DNA from: Sphaerolaimus hirsutus | Lineage: Eukaryota; Nematoda; Chromadorea; Monhysterida; Sphaerolaimidae | Reading direction: 5' to 3' | DNA length: 64,000 nt | Assembly (NCBI GenBank): GCA_964036195.1 | Contig: OZ038457.1 | Location: 5,490,635-5,554,634 of the forward strand | Part shown: one piece after another, positions 23,001 through 38,000 of the stretch | How positions within the stretch are numbered: position 1 is the first letter of the stretch | How the letters are laid out: every line of letters begins with the position of its first letter | Notes under the pieces: model-generated | What the model was told of the DNA's origin: nothing | Databases searched by the model: none | What the model saw: the letters and a program-made list of their open reading frames with translations, nothing else | Translations under genes and position numbers: made by a program

Positions 23001-26000
23001 TCCCGGCACCAGCGCAAAACCCCACCCCTCTCCAAACCCCACCCTCAAACGGAACCACACCCCCAAACAGAACCCCCTCTCCAACCCCCACCCTCAATCA
23101 TACCCCCCAATTCAGTGTCCCGAGCGGCAGTGACCCCGGCGCCCGGCGCGGACGCGGCTGGCGCTGCCGGCGGCACAGGGGCGCCAGCCGCCAAGAAAGA
23201 CGACGAGGCGGCGCAGATCGGATGGGTGACTGAGGCGAAAGATTGGGCGGGCGAGTTGATTTCTGGACAGACTTTTACTGGGCAGATTTTGGTTGGTCGA
23301 TGGGGGTTTTGGGGGGGGGGTTGAAGGGGGTTTTTGAGGGGGGGGGGGTGTATTTGTGTTGGGTGGAGTTTTGTTGCATAGATGGTGTAATGATGCACAC
23401 TACATTACATTTTTTCTCGTTGTCGGAAGTTATGTAGGTATTTTGTTCTATGCGGCTTCATTAATGAGTTTGCATGGAACAAACTCCTTCGACAACCCCC
23501 GACAACAAAAAAATGTGATTAAGAGTGCATGATAACATAATCCATGAAATTTAATGATTGTCCTAGGCAGTGAGGCTGATAAAAACATGATCGAACGATA
23601 TCTCACACATCAAATATTTTATTTTCATACCAAAAAATGTTAAAAACTCGCTGAAAATGGTTGAATTTTTTGCCATCACGTAAAAACGGTGTGAACGCGA
23701 TTTAAAAAGTATTTGTTTTGCCGCGCAGGTCGTGTTGGTGTTCGTGCTCAGTATCGGCTCTCTGGTCATTTACATTTATGATGCTTCTCAGTGAGTATAT
23801 TTATTATTTACATTTTTTTATTAACACCAGTGAAGGATGTATTCATGAAAGTTTGTATCGAGTATGGTGATTGAAAATTTTCTGGCGCTAGCGCCAAACA
23901 CAAAAAAACATATGGCGCTCGGCGCCATAATTATGAAAGCGCCATAATGCCAATTTCACGATAATACGGTGGACGCAACGACGATATTTGCAACCGTCGT
24001 TGCGTAGCTTTAGACTTCTCTGGACTTTTGATAACTTCCGATAAATTTTGATAAAACCTTAAATGTGCAGCTCTCGTTGGCAGCGTGCCAATGACAACTA
24101 TCGCACGCGACTGTCTGGAAATTGCTGCTTTCCAAACCTGTTACGTTTACGTTTCAACAACAACAAAGTTTCTCATTATTTTACGTAGAGGTGTTGTGCA
24201 TGTTGTTTTAGTTATCATTTGTTTTCGTTATCATTTGTTTTTGTTATCATTGGCACTCTGCCAACTTACACGACACCTCTAACCACGCGTTTAATAGTGT
24301 CAAGTCACTGGAGCATAGCTCTTTTCACAATGAAATCACAAAATGCATCATTTCATGACTACATCCCTCACTGATTTCACTTGTTCATTCTTGCACTACC
24401 TAGTCATGATCATTTGATCATTGAAATTTATCCCACTTTTGCAGTCCCCAGTTCCAAGTGGAAACGTGTAATTCCTGGTCGGAAAGCCCCTCCCAGCAGA
24501 TAGATTTGGCCTTCAACATTTTCTTTCTTATCTACTTTTTCATCAGGGTTGGTTAAAAAATTGTTTTTTTTTATTGTTTAAAGTTGTTTTTTTAATAATG
24601 TGAAATTAATCCATCGATAAAAGTCTTGCCCCCTTTCAGTTTATCGCCGCTAGCGACAAGGTGTGGTTTCTGATGGAGTTATACAGTTTTGTGGATTATT
24701 TCACTATTCCGCCGAGCTTCGTCGCTATTTATTTGGAGCGCAACTGGCTAGGTGAGTTATTTTTACTTCCAAATCCCGATGGATAATGTTTACCGGAATG
24801 AGTTTTTGTAATCTTTGTCAACTGTAGTTGACGGACAAATCATCCCGGTTCAATCACAAGTCATCTCCAGATGTATTATTAGTTTAACTGATTTTTACCA
24901 TCAAAATCGGCTGCTTCATAGAAAACGGTAAATCTTTAAATTTTGTTAGCTAACAAAACTTTTGAAACTTTTTTGTTTTTGAAAAAAAAGTTTTTTATCA
25001 TATAAAAACAAAATTTCATGGCTCAATAAGGAGCTCAATTGGCTCGATAAATCAATACTCTAATACAGAGTTTCTTTCCTATGTTCGCATAATCTTTGTC
25101 CTGTTAGCACACCCAATTGCAAAATTATCATGCACCTTCAAATTTTCTCGTAGGTTTGCGTTTTCTGCGCGCGCTGCGTCTGATGACAGTGCCGGACATT
25201 TTGCAGTATTTGAACGTGCTCAAAACCAGCCAGTCGATACGCCTTGCCCAGCTTGTGTCCAGTTTTATTGCTGTTTCATTGACTGCCGCCGGATTCATAC
25301 ATTTGGTTGGATGATTTTCTGGATGCTTTTTTTATTTTTATGGAAGCCTGTGTTTGGAACCTTGCCAAGTGATCGCCTCAGGGGCAGTCCCAAGTCCTGT
25401 AAAGTGTGACGTCAAGTGTCAAATGTCATTTAAAATGTCAATGAAAGCAAAAAAAAAATTATTACTGAAATTTGCATGACAATTGACACGTTGCCTCACA
25501 CTTTGCATGACAATTGACAAATTTGTATGACATTTGTCATGACATTTGACACTTGACATTACACTTTACAGTGCTCGGGACTGGCACCAGGCCTCATTTT
25601 ACAAATTTACCTAGATTGTTATCGTTCACAAACAAAAATCCCCCCTCCCCCAACTGCAGTTGGAAAACAGCGGCGACCCATTCAAAAACTTCGAAAATAC
25701 CCACCGCATAACCTATTGGGATTGCGTCTATTTTCTTCTTGTCACAATGTCCACCGTGGGCTATGGCGACATTTACTGCACCACCGATTTGGGAAGGCTT
25801 TTCATGGTGTTCTTCATACTTGGCGGTTTGGTATGTTTGGAATAAACTGTTGTTTTTTGAATTGTGAAATGTGATTTCTCCCAGATGGTGTAGGCGAAAA
25901 TGAAGTGGGCAAAAAGATATTGAGCAAAAATTGCGGTCATTTTTTTACAACATCTCAATAAGATACCTGGCCTATTGGGGGGGGGGGGATGTTCAGAGAA

Positions 26001-29000
26001 TAGTAGCCAAAATGTTTGCCACCGCGATAAATGAATAGCTGAGCGGCCCCCGAGATAGATAGATCGGAGGGCGGTTTTGGGGGAGGGTGACCCCCAACCC
26101 CGAATTGGACACCCCTGATGTCACTCTAGAATATATTTATAAAACATAAAAAATATAATCGCAGGCGATGTTCGCTTCCTACGTGCCCGAAATCGCCGAG
26201 TTAGTGGGCAATCGTCAAAAATTCGGCGGCGAGTACAAATCTGAACACGGAAAACGGCACATAGTCGTATGCGGCTATATTACCTACGATTCAGTGTCGC
26301 ATTTTCTGCAGGATTTCCTTCATGAAGACAGGGAAGATGTCGATGTGCAGGTGGTCTTTTTGCACAGGTTCGTGTTTTGCAAAGGTTGTTGTTTTTTGTT
26401 TTATGAAGTGATGTACTCTTATACTGAATGACAAGTGAAGTTTCGAATTTGTGTGCATCAAAATATGTACGCGGCATCGAAAAGTTTACTTGTAACTCGA
26501 GAGGGACTGTAAGCTGGTACACCACACTGCTGAGACAAGTCTCTCATGCTGTAAAATTATAGTCAGATAATTTTATCAAATGTTAGCATTTGCGCATTTT
26601 TGGCATTTTACGACATTTTACTGAGTGCGGTACTAGCCCCAGGATACCTATAGGTAATTACAACACTATCACTTGTAATTAAAATGACGTAATAGACTCA
26701 ACTCATAGGCACTATGTAAATATAATGATTAGTGTATTTGTGAAGCTACAGCACATTAATTATTATTTTTTTAAATGTGATTTGCTCACAGAATGGCACC
26801 TGACTTGGAGTTGGAAGGTCTATTCAAACGGCACTTCACAAAGGTCCAATTTTTCACTGGCACTGTGATGGATTCGCTCGATTTGAACAGGGTCAAGGTA
26901 GGTTATTGAATTTGGAGTGGAATGAATGTGGTTCAGTAAGTATAGTACACTCCAAAATGAGTTACCCGTAGCAAACTCTCAATGTGTCAGGCTGTAGAAT
27001 AAATAATCCCCCCTTGATGGGCATAGGCCAATTTGTGTCTTTGTATTACTTAGAATATGATGGGCAAGAATTGTTATTGATGAATCAATAACGATCACAA
27101 ATATGTCATCTCACCGTCACCACCCGTAACAAATGCAAAAAAATGCGAGGATATCTTGGTGAAAATGGTGTAAAAACTGAACCCCTTGAATACGACCCCC
27201 CTAAAAACCCGATGCAAGGACTAATTTAAGGCTACCTATACTATATTTTTATGAATATTTTTTCAATGGCGCAGGTGCAAGCGTGCGATGCGTGTTTAGT
27301 ATTAGCAAACAAGTATTCCCCCGATCCCGATGCGGAAGATGCAGCGAATATTATGCGAGTTATTTCAATCAAAAATTTCTCAGCCGATATCAGGGTTATA
27401 GTGCAGTTGATGCAGTATCATAATAAGGTGTGTTTTTTGTAGTTCTAATGTTTTATATTGTATTGGAAGTAGACAAAAAATTCAGAATGCGTCTCTAACA
27501 TAGACATTGGAAAGCGGTTAAAGTTTTTATCCGGTACATTTTGATGAAATATGTAGCATTTTTCATATCATAATGGAAAAAAATATTTGAAAAAATAAAC
27601 TAGCGACGTCAAAAACGATGAATTTTCGTGTGCTAAACTTGCTTCAAGGCAAGCAGGCATGGGTAAATTATGATGAAAACACCATGTCTTTTCACCATTC
27701 AGGCATATCTACTCAACATCCCTTCGTGGGATGGCAAACGTGGCGATGACGTCATTTGTCTAGCTGAACTGAAGCTCGGTTTTATAGCACAAAGTTGCCT
27801 AGCTCCCGGATTTTCTACAATGATGGCCAATTTATTTGCGATGAGATCATTTAGAACGGTTGGTTGCGCGGTTGAGTGCCATTTTTGGATTAGGTGTTAG
27901 GCAAAAAATTGGACCTGGCAAAACCTTGAAAAATAGCAAAAACATCTTTTAACTGATAGTGCACGCGGCATGTTTAACTGATCGGTTTTACTGTGGCTAT
28001 TAATTCTAATTTAAATCGTTATCATTTTGAAACCAAAAACTAGCTCTAAGAAAATTAGGTACTAAAACTCCGAGTTCAGATACGCATCGGACCAGTAGAA
28101 CCCTCTCACATTGTCAAAAGTGGCCCGCCAAATGAAAAATTTCAGATTTCGAACTAGCCGAAAATAATATGGATAAGGGTACATAATGTACTCCGTTTAC
28201 ATGTGCACACTAATTATTTATAATAGGTATTTACATTGACATTTCGACCTTTTTTATGTTAAGCGGGAATTAGAGCTCAGCGTCGATTCGACGTGAATGA
28301 TGATGACGTGAAATGATAAAAATTGAATTTTTCAATTCGCTCTAGTTGTGGCTGATAACACTCAGTATTGGACACAATTAAGGTATTGATTCATTCAATT
28401 CAATTCAATTCAATTCTTCATATACCACTCAGTCTTTGCGAGGCAGAAGGGTACAAAGTACAAAAATGCAAAGTAAAAATAACGCAGCGAAAGTCTAACT
28501 AACATAACATACAGTAAAACAACGCACGCCAGCAACTCCAATAAGCGAAAGTGCAGCCAATACAATCAAATAACAATTGGAAGCGCCAAATGAAAATACA
28601 CTACATAGTACAATCATGTGAGCGTGGCACGTAAGGGACCGTGACGTAAGCAGTCCCCCTGTGCCACTAAGCGTTTACATACATAAAAAATGCGCATTAA
28701 CAGTAGATAAGGCATTGATATCCGTGTAAATTTCGAGGTTTGTTTCATTAGTCCAGAAGTGAGATCTAAGTGAAAGTATGTACTCGTAGTATCAATTATC
28801 AGAGTGTATCAGGTTCACCAGTTTACTGAGGATCGTACCATGTCATCTTGACAGGAAAGAGCCAGCACTCTGCCCCCCCTTCCACCTTCGATGCTCTACG
28901 CGAGCCTTCGGTAGGGGGGAAGTATATTGGCATGAGAAAGGTAAACGTTGAAGAACGATGGGCCGTAGCCCGCAAAGCGACTACTGCTAGTAAGTGAGCT

Positions 29001-32000
29001 AACTAGAGAATAAAACAGGTTAAAACCCCTACTAGTGCCTATAATGGTCCGCAAAGTCCCAACATATGTTTATCCAAGTCTCGTATTTTCCTGCTAAAAG
29101 TAGCTCTCGCAGCTTGACAGGTTGAAGATTCTAAGAGACGCCTAAGATCGGTTTTTATCTTTTTGTCGCAGCCTTCTGCACAGCAGTCTTTCTTCAATGA
29201 CCGCATTGTCTCCGCCCTCCAAGCAATCGTTGTGTCTGACACACAGTTTTCTAATATGTGATCTCCCGTTAGCCAGAAGTCGAAACCCACCCTCCGACAA
29301 AACGGGCAGCATGTCCGAAAATTGTAGACCCGTAGCATGATCCACACTCGTGTAATTAATTTCACGACGTCATTTCACGTCGTCATTTCACGTCGAATCG
29401 ACGCTGAGCTCTAATTCCGGCTTTACAATAGAAAATTCGAGTCATCAACGACAATTTCGTGATGAAAATGAAACATTTCGGGCTTGGAAAAATTTGTCGT
29501 AATTTGTTGTAGTCGAAAAATTTTCCATGAGCATAATCATCAGAATCATGATTTTTATAATTAATTGGTTGACAGCGCCATTTCAGTGTGCCGATTTTTA
29601 TCATAAGCTAACATAAACAACTAATAAACAACAATAAACAATAAACAACATAAACAACAATAAATAAATAGCTAACATCAAATTACTTTTCTTAGTCCTA
29701 TTTTAACACCCAACCCGTCCAGTCGCCGCACACGCCCACCTGGCTGAACGATTATCTGCGCGGCGCCGGCATGGAAATGTACACGGAGATGCTGAGCGAC
29801 ACTTTCGTCAGCATGACCTTCCCCGACTGCACAGAGTGAGATCGCGCCCTACGTAAATTGGTTGACACCGAAAGTTCCGAAACTGATAAATCTGGTTTTG
29901 ACACTTTTGAGTTGACCGCAATGAATTATTGTTGTTCTCCGTCAACTATAGTTGACGGACTCCTCATTCTGGTAAACTCACATTTGTGTAAAAAAGATTT
30001 ATCCGGTATGGAAATTTCGGTTAGCAACTATTAGGTTGTCAACTAAGTAACCTTAATTTTTTGCGTATGTGTGATCGCAAAAAATTAATGTTACTTAGTT
30101 GACAACCAGATAGTGTGTGCAGATGACCATTGAACATTGTGTTTTGTTTTGTTTTTGATGATTGAGATAAGAAGCAGTGCTGTGCATTTGAGTCTGAAGT
30201 GCGATTTTTTTGCGGTACCACTAACAACATCACCAATGAGCTATTTAGCGCTGTAAAATATCGTATATCCTCGAATAAATCCCTCGTGGAACAACTGGTT
30301 CTTCTTTCGAGTAACCCCCCTATCAGCCAAATGAGGATAAATGACTCCCCTGGGGATTTATTCGAGGGTTTACGGTGATCAGCTAAAACCAGGGACGTAG
30401 CCAGGATTTTTGAGCGGGGTGGGGCGGATTGTATACGGAGCCCGGCGAACGGGGGGGGGGCGCCCCCCCCCCTTAAAATTTGACCCCTGTGGTAAAGGAA
30501 TGCCGCCTTGACGCCAGTGCCATTCGTAGGCGCCGCGCAATGGCTCTATTGGCGTTGGCAATGGCGCCAAATATCGCTGTACATGAATGTATTTTACATA
30601 CATATATTTACAGCGACCGGGACAGATTTTGGGTGCTTTTTTGTCCCAAACTATAGGTATCAATCAAATATACTGTAGGGCAACGAAATTAGCGCTTGCG
30701 CGCAAAATTTTTCCGAGCTACCAACAAAATCGCTTTACGAAAGTGCCATTTCTGGCATATTTTTTTGTCCGACCCGCCCCGCCCCCCCTGGCTACGTCCT
30801 TGGCTAAGACTATTTGTACGCGATGTATCGAGCTAATTCAACAGGCGTATATTCTTGATCGAGTTTTTACCTTGAATAGCACCTCATGTGAGCCAAGTGG
30901 GGCCGTAATAATCCTATCTGCCATAAAACCCACACGTGTGGTTTACACTATATTATGCACTAAGCATAGGTGAATAAACATCAAAATGTCAAACCAAAAT
31001 ATTGAAGAAAAAAGGTTTCTCACCAGGCGCTCATTCAAGAATATACGGTAACTTTGCGTGTAGGTGAGTGAATAGCGATGGGAAAGTGTCTGACTTCTTG
31101 CGTTGGTTCAAACAGCGCCATGGCACTAAAAATTTAGCACTTAGGTAACTGTTCTTACCACTTTCACGTTTCTAATCACTCAACAACGAAAATGGTCCCT
31201 TCAAACTGTGCCCACGAATCCATGTTCTCATTCCGTCACAACCTATATTCGTCACGTGTCCATTGGTCAGTCCGAGTCGACGCCCGACTGGCTCAACTTG
31301 TACCTTTGCGGCGCGGGCATGGAAATGTACACGGAGGCCTTGTCGAACACGTTCGCCGGCATGAACTACACGGAAGTTTGCACGTGAGGTCTTGAGGTTC
31401 TAAGTGGATGTGTTTACGTTGTAATATGCTCGGCGGACATCACACTTACTTTGGAAACTTACCATAATCCATTTGAATAATGAACTGAAGATTATATACC
31501 GTTTTTTCATCACAATACCTTCTCATTTTTATGATGGAATAACTAATCAGGAAATTTATGACAAGATTTTATTGATTAAATTATGATAGGATTCTGCACA
31601 TACTTTGCGGTCCGCCGGGTATACATGTAGTGGTGGTTGTAAATTGTTGTAGTGGTTGTAAATGGAATATTGGATGTGTAGACGTGAAGATGTAATACAT
31701 GTAAAGTGAAGATGTAATGTACTTTAAGTACCATTTGTTGATTGGTGCATTATTGTGGATGTTGTTAGTGGCTGCCGCTAATTGGGTAAACTGGGTGCAT
31801 AGCACTGCATCACATCGAAACGTACAGTTGGATTTAATGCATTTCAATCAGTCTCGAACGCGTCAAGTTACAAGTTCTGGGGAAAGTTTCGAATTCCGAG
31901 TGGAATATCGTTCAATTGTCCATTGCCGCTCACAATCCCGCGTACAACCCTGCAAAATGAAAACAGATGCAAAAAATTTCTTACAGGGCGCGTTGAATAG

Positions 32001-35000
32001 GTTCCCATGCCCTGTAAACAAACACTTGTCGAACAATTTGAAACTTTTTCCACACTGTCGCTCTACAACGGTTCCCGATATACCCGCCCAACAAATCACT
32101 TCACAACCCCCTTTTCTATTTACAGACTGCTTTTCACCAAACTTGGCATTTTGCTGCTCGCGATAGAAACTCGCAGCCAAGACAAACTTGATCCGAAAAT
32201 CTCTATAAATCCATCGCCCAGCGTGCGGATTCAGGCGAATACGCAGGGATTTTTTATCGCCCAAAGCGCTGATGAAGTTAAACGGTTGGTTGTTTTTAAA
32301 TTTAATTAGTTTTTTAATTTTTTTGGGTGATAATTGAGTTGATAAGTGCACACCAGGGACCGGTCCCGCACCATGTAAAATGGGGAATGTCAGAAGGTTT
32401 GACGAATGTCATGTAAAATGTAGAAGTGAATTGTACCGTGCACTCTACATCAACATTACTGAAATATTTGTCTAACTTTTAGCATGACATTTTACAGGGC
32501 GTGGGACTGCCGCCAGTTAACCGTTGGACAGCGGTCAACTGGAAATTTCAAATGCATTCAAGTCTAAATACAGTATCTTGTCAATTTCTTCCGGGGTCAA
32601 AAATAATTTAACAGTTACCGCTAACTGAAACGGATTTGGAGCGCATTTTTCAATTGATGCTGTCAACTAGTGCGCACAGCGCAATTATAATCCGGTTACT
32701 TTACACCCTGCACGCGTGGTTCCCGCTGGAAGTGTGCCAACGATGGTTAACGCGTCCGAGTTTCACAAAAAGATGACAAAATTGATTGTTGTTATAATGT
32801 GATTCATTAACATATTCACATCGATGACTTTTTTCATATTTTTACGGAAATCGCATGATTTAATAATCATTGGCACGCTTCCAACACGTGACATAAGTCA
32901 GTGCGAGGGCAGAGTATCACGTATGCCGACTATACCATATGATTTTTGTTGATTTTTTAAAAAAGATTGTTTTTACAGGGCTTTCTACTACTGTAGAAAT
33001 TGTCACAGCGACATTGCCGATGTCACTATGATCAAGAAATGCAAGTGCAAAAATCGTGAGTTTATCTGTTGACAAAAGATTTATTATTCATTTGATAGGG
33101 AAATTCCTTTACATATTTTTCTTGGTGGGAGCAACTGCAATTTTACACCCATTTCAAACAATTCATGGATCGAAAAGTTTCATCTTCGTTTCCCGTGGAG
33201 TGTATGGTGAATTTTCGTTTTTCATATTTTTGAATGGAGTATTACATTTAGTGCTTGTCATTTTGGAGAATTTTCTGTCATTTTAGCGCATGCCTGTATC
33301 TCAAATTAGAAACTCGCCACCTTTTTGTGGTATCAGGGTCTAGATTTATTCAGCCCGACAGTTTTTTTTTCGGCGACCCGACTCATAGTATCAAAAAATC
33401 CGCTGCCGGGTTTCGATGTGGTTCTAACTGATATTTTGGATTTGCATCTAAAAACGCTGTATAGATGTTTTTTATCTGCTGGTTGATGCCTAGGTCGATT
33501 CAGATTTGAAAACAGCAAGTGTTCGATATTTTTGCACACAGTTTGGCTTGTCTTGTAAAGAAGAAAAAAAACAAGCGCAAATGCTTGTTGTCTTAAAAAC
33601 TTGCGGTTTAGCTTTTGAGCATCAACTAGCGGCAACATCTGTTCTGCCGTGCCGTTTTAAAAATAGTTTTTAGTGGTAAAAAACCACATGTCAAGTACGT
33701 TTAGCTGACTAAGATGATTAACATGAATAGAAGCACCCGTTGTGTTACGTAGAATTACTATCAACATATTACAACTAGGTACCGATGTATAAAGTATATA
33801 TTTATGTACCACAAATTCTGGAATCGGATGTATTTTTAGACATCGCCATATAAATACCATGTTCCGTATTACCTCAAATTATCCCCCCTTGAATTATCCC
33901 CCACTCGAATTAACCCCCCTCAAAATGGGATGGGGAAATAATACCCCCCTCGAATTAACCTCAAATTTGAAATTCCGAAAATTTTGATATTAGCAGAGCA
34001 ATCACTATCATATACCTATGTACATTTGAAATCTAGGTATTTACATGTTCTCATATTAGAAGTTCCGTTTCCCTGGGAATTTCAAGAAAGCGGTTATGGG
34101 AGAGTTTGTGGTATGTAATTATGTGTCATACAAGGAAAGTACAAGGATGTCATTAGTGTTACCCCCTGGTCCTGGAGCACTAGTACCCTGTGAAATGCAA
34201 CATGTCAGATAAATTTGTCAAATCTGATGTAAAGTGTCCCGTAAAATTTTCTCAATTTTGTTAAAGAAAATATTACCAGGCATTCCACATTTTACATTCC
34301 ATTTCACAGATTCCTGTGACATTTTACATGCCATTTTACAAGGTGCGCCTGGCCCCAAAATCTACAGTCTTCTCCTAGGCGATATGGTTGAGTTGACTGC
34401 CACAGTTGACGATCCCATCAACGAGTCCATTTCACTGTCAACTAATAATTTGCACCAACTTTCTCTTTTAGTGGACAGTTTCCGAAAAGGAGTGACCAAA
34501 CTGCAGAATGCCTCAAAATTAACAACAGGTATTTTTGGGAGCCCTCCCCGCATCTAATGATACGTTTTCTGGTCCTCCTATTTATTTGTGTTCACACACT
34601 AAATCCTTTTATTTTGTTCAAACTTTACCTGGGTACTATTCCGCGCCTTGTCAAATGACAAGCGACGACAAAAATTAATTTACTTGATTTTTTTTCACTG
34701 TGTTTGTAACCTGACAATGTGCGGAATTGGCCTTTGTAATAACATGTGCTGTTTTCACGCAATGGGATCGGGAACAAACACCTATGAGAGGGGTTCTTAT
34801 GAAGTATTTATTAGGTATTTACTTTCACTTGCAAAATAATCTTGTGTAAATATTTGTGTACTTTGTCCTACAGTGGTGGAATTGCGACATTTAATGGCGC
34901 TGCGACCAGTTTTATTTATATTTACTGATGTGGCTCCTCAGAGTTTGACGCTTTGGCGCCGGCACCATTTTAGGCGTACCTACATTACATGGTAGATTCT

Positions 35001-38000
35001 CTATTTAGGTATATTTTCGGTAAGACGCCATTTTTTGTGTTGCGCCTCCATCGGTCGTCGCGCCATTTTTTTATTACTTCAATCAAGCACAACCAAAATT
35101 GTCCCCCTAAATGTCGTGCTCATTTGTTTTTCACTTTTGTATATTTTTTTTGTTCTGTGTTTCTTTATTTTTTTGCATCCTGTCAAATTGTCGATGTAAT
35201 ACCAGCCGATTCCGCGAGTGGTTGAGTGACAAAAAGTTATAAGTAAAGTTATAAAGTGGTAAGTGACACTGACACCACTTGCAACCTTACTACTGTCTCG
35301 TCACTTCTCCATTTGCGCAATTGCTACCTGGCTGACCGTCCGACGAATGAGGCATCCACTTCTAAAAGTCGATAACTTTTGAGTGATGCGAGCGGTTGAG
35401 CGAGCAAGCCCATTGCACATGCATTGCTGGCAGAGAATTGAAAACTAAACTAAAGATGCCATCGGAATTGCCTCAAAATCAACTTTTCGGATTTATCAAC
35501 TTTTAAAAGTAGACAGAAGCCTCAAATCAACCCTCCACTCAACCCCCACCAACTCCTCTTGTAAATACCTAGGCGGCTCGGAACAACACCGTCGCCGGCC
35601 GGGCGACGTGCACAGCATGCAGCCGCCGGCGGGCGTGTCGCACAGGTCGCTGGCGCGCCGGCTGCGCCGCCGCAAGCGCAGACAGCTGCTCGACGCCGCC
35701 TGGACGCCCGAGCTGGAGAAGCAGTTCGACTACGACAATGAGTACTATGAGGGCGATGAGTGCTGCCTGGTGCTGGAGCAGACGCAGGCGCTGCTGCCGG
35801 CGGCTGTTGTCGCCCTGCCGCTTGAGGCTCAGATTGATGTTGTGTGTGGTGGTTTTGTTGTGACCTTTTTTTGTGTTGAATGTTTGTGTTTTTTAGTTGG
35901 GTTTAAAGTGGTTCAGGAGGTTGCGTGGGGCTTCTGGATGTAAATATCTGGATGTTTCTCGTTCCCATTTCGCGACCACATATCTAGCAATGATATTTTT
36001 CATCCGCAGATTTCTGTACTTCGGAGGAAATTTTAAAAGAAAAATGTCAAAATCCTAAAAACCCGTAAAGTATTGCCGAAATACCCCTCCAAACCCCCCA
36101 CCACCCCATCCACCACTAAACCCAACCCCCCTGAACCCTGAAACTTGTCGCTCGCACGGCTTTCAGCGCCAATTGCGCCGGGCGCACACCGCTGCCGCTT
36201 CGTGGGCCGCCGGCGACGCGCGGCCGCTCAGCGTCGCGTCGCTCAGGTCGGCCGACGCGCAGCCGGACGGCAGGATAGATTTTTGTTTGTTTTGTGTTTT
36301 GTTTTTGTGTTTGTGGTGTTGTACCGTATTACCTCGAATAATCCCCCCCCCCCCTTGAATTAACCCCCCCTCGAATTAACCCCCCTCAAATTTTGCTGGG
36401 GAAATAATAAACCCCCATGGGGGTATTTCGAGGTAATACGGTAGTTTGTGTTTGTTTTTTTTGGTTTTGTGTTTGAGTCTGTTTGAGTGTGTTTTGTGGT
36501 AGGTGAAAAAATGTTAGTGTACGTTTCCGCTGCACTTCGCGTGCGGGCTTATTTTTGTTATTCAGTTTTCGCAATTTTCGTTCAATCTTTCCTATTGATT
36601 CCCGCGGGGCATTGGCTAAGTTTGACGCACTCCTAAGCAGAGAAGAGTAAATCACGTGCATTGTATTTATTCATCATACGTGTATTCATGTTGCATATCG
36701 GCTACCGTAGTCCTCGAATGTAATCCCCGTGGCCACATTTTCCACCCAAAAAACTCTTTCGTTCAACTTTCAAGCTCCGTGCAATCAGCGCTATCAACGC
36801 AATCAAACTGCAATAACTAAATTAATCCCCCCCCCCCTTTCACAGTTGTCTCGGCGGCGGGCGCGCGGCCCGTGCAGAACGGCAAGGCCAACCAGCCGGC
36901 GCTCGGCGCCCTCGTCAACGACATGTCCGTCAAAAATGCGTCGGTTTTGGGGGCATTGAAAATTGTTTTAGGGCGGTTAATAGTAAAGTGTGGTTGTGCT
37001 ACCGTAATGCTTCAAATAAGGCGACAGTGCAGATTTTTACGCATTTTTGTCTTGGGAGCTAGGTATTCTAAAAGGGAACTATTCAAGTGCGTGATTTTAT
37101 CATTTATAACAAAGAGTGTTTCACAGTAACTGCGATTGCATCTGAATGACTTATTTGAGGTAATACGGTACCTAAAATTGACACGTTTTGCAATACATAC
37201 CCATGCTTAATAACCTATCCTTAATTACTTAAATACTAATAAAAACCCGAGGCTATTATAAATATTTCCTCACAGTAAGTCCACCCGGTTTTAATAGGAA
37301 ATTTAAAAGCACAAAAAGTTATCCTTGCTGATAAATGCGTAAATACATTATTATAAATTATATTTACATGTAAATAAATAAAATGCATTTAGATATGTAA
37401 GCTGGTGCATCATTGGTCGCGATACGATGATACATTTAAGAAATAGCAGTCTTTTAAAATATTGGCTGAGTGAAAATTCATTTGCTACATTCATGAACAT
37501 TTTAGCCAAATTTCAGGTACAACAGTTATTACGATTATTATAGGTAGGCTTCAGCGCGGATAGACAGCTAATTTTTTTAATTAGTCAGCTTGTAATCGCC
37601 TGTGGTCGATGCTCGGGGGTAACTGCTAATATTCTGTGCATAAAATATTTTGTTGCAAACCAAATATCCACGTTCACGAGCAAAAATAACACAAAAATAT
37701 GTCAAGTTACAATTTTGTTTCAAAGCTTCATTCCTGTTGTTTTTTTGAGCTCGGCTTAATTATATTTTCACAACACAACGAAGCTTATTAGCAGTCGCCC
37801 TGCCCCCAAAGCACTTTTGCCGCCGTGTTCGAAATATCGCATTATTTATAGCGTTTTTTGCCCAGGGCTGCGGCAAATTGCATGGGCCTATATTTTGTGT
37901 TTCGAATGGCTTCATTTTGCGGCAATCGCTTGAACTGTTGCGAACAATTATAGCCAGAAATAGAGCTTTTGTGCATTCGAACCACCTTTTGTAATGGTGA

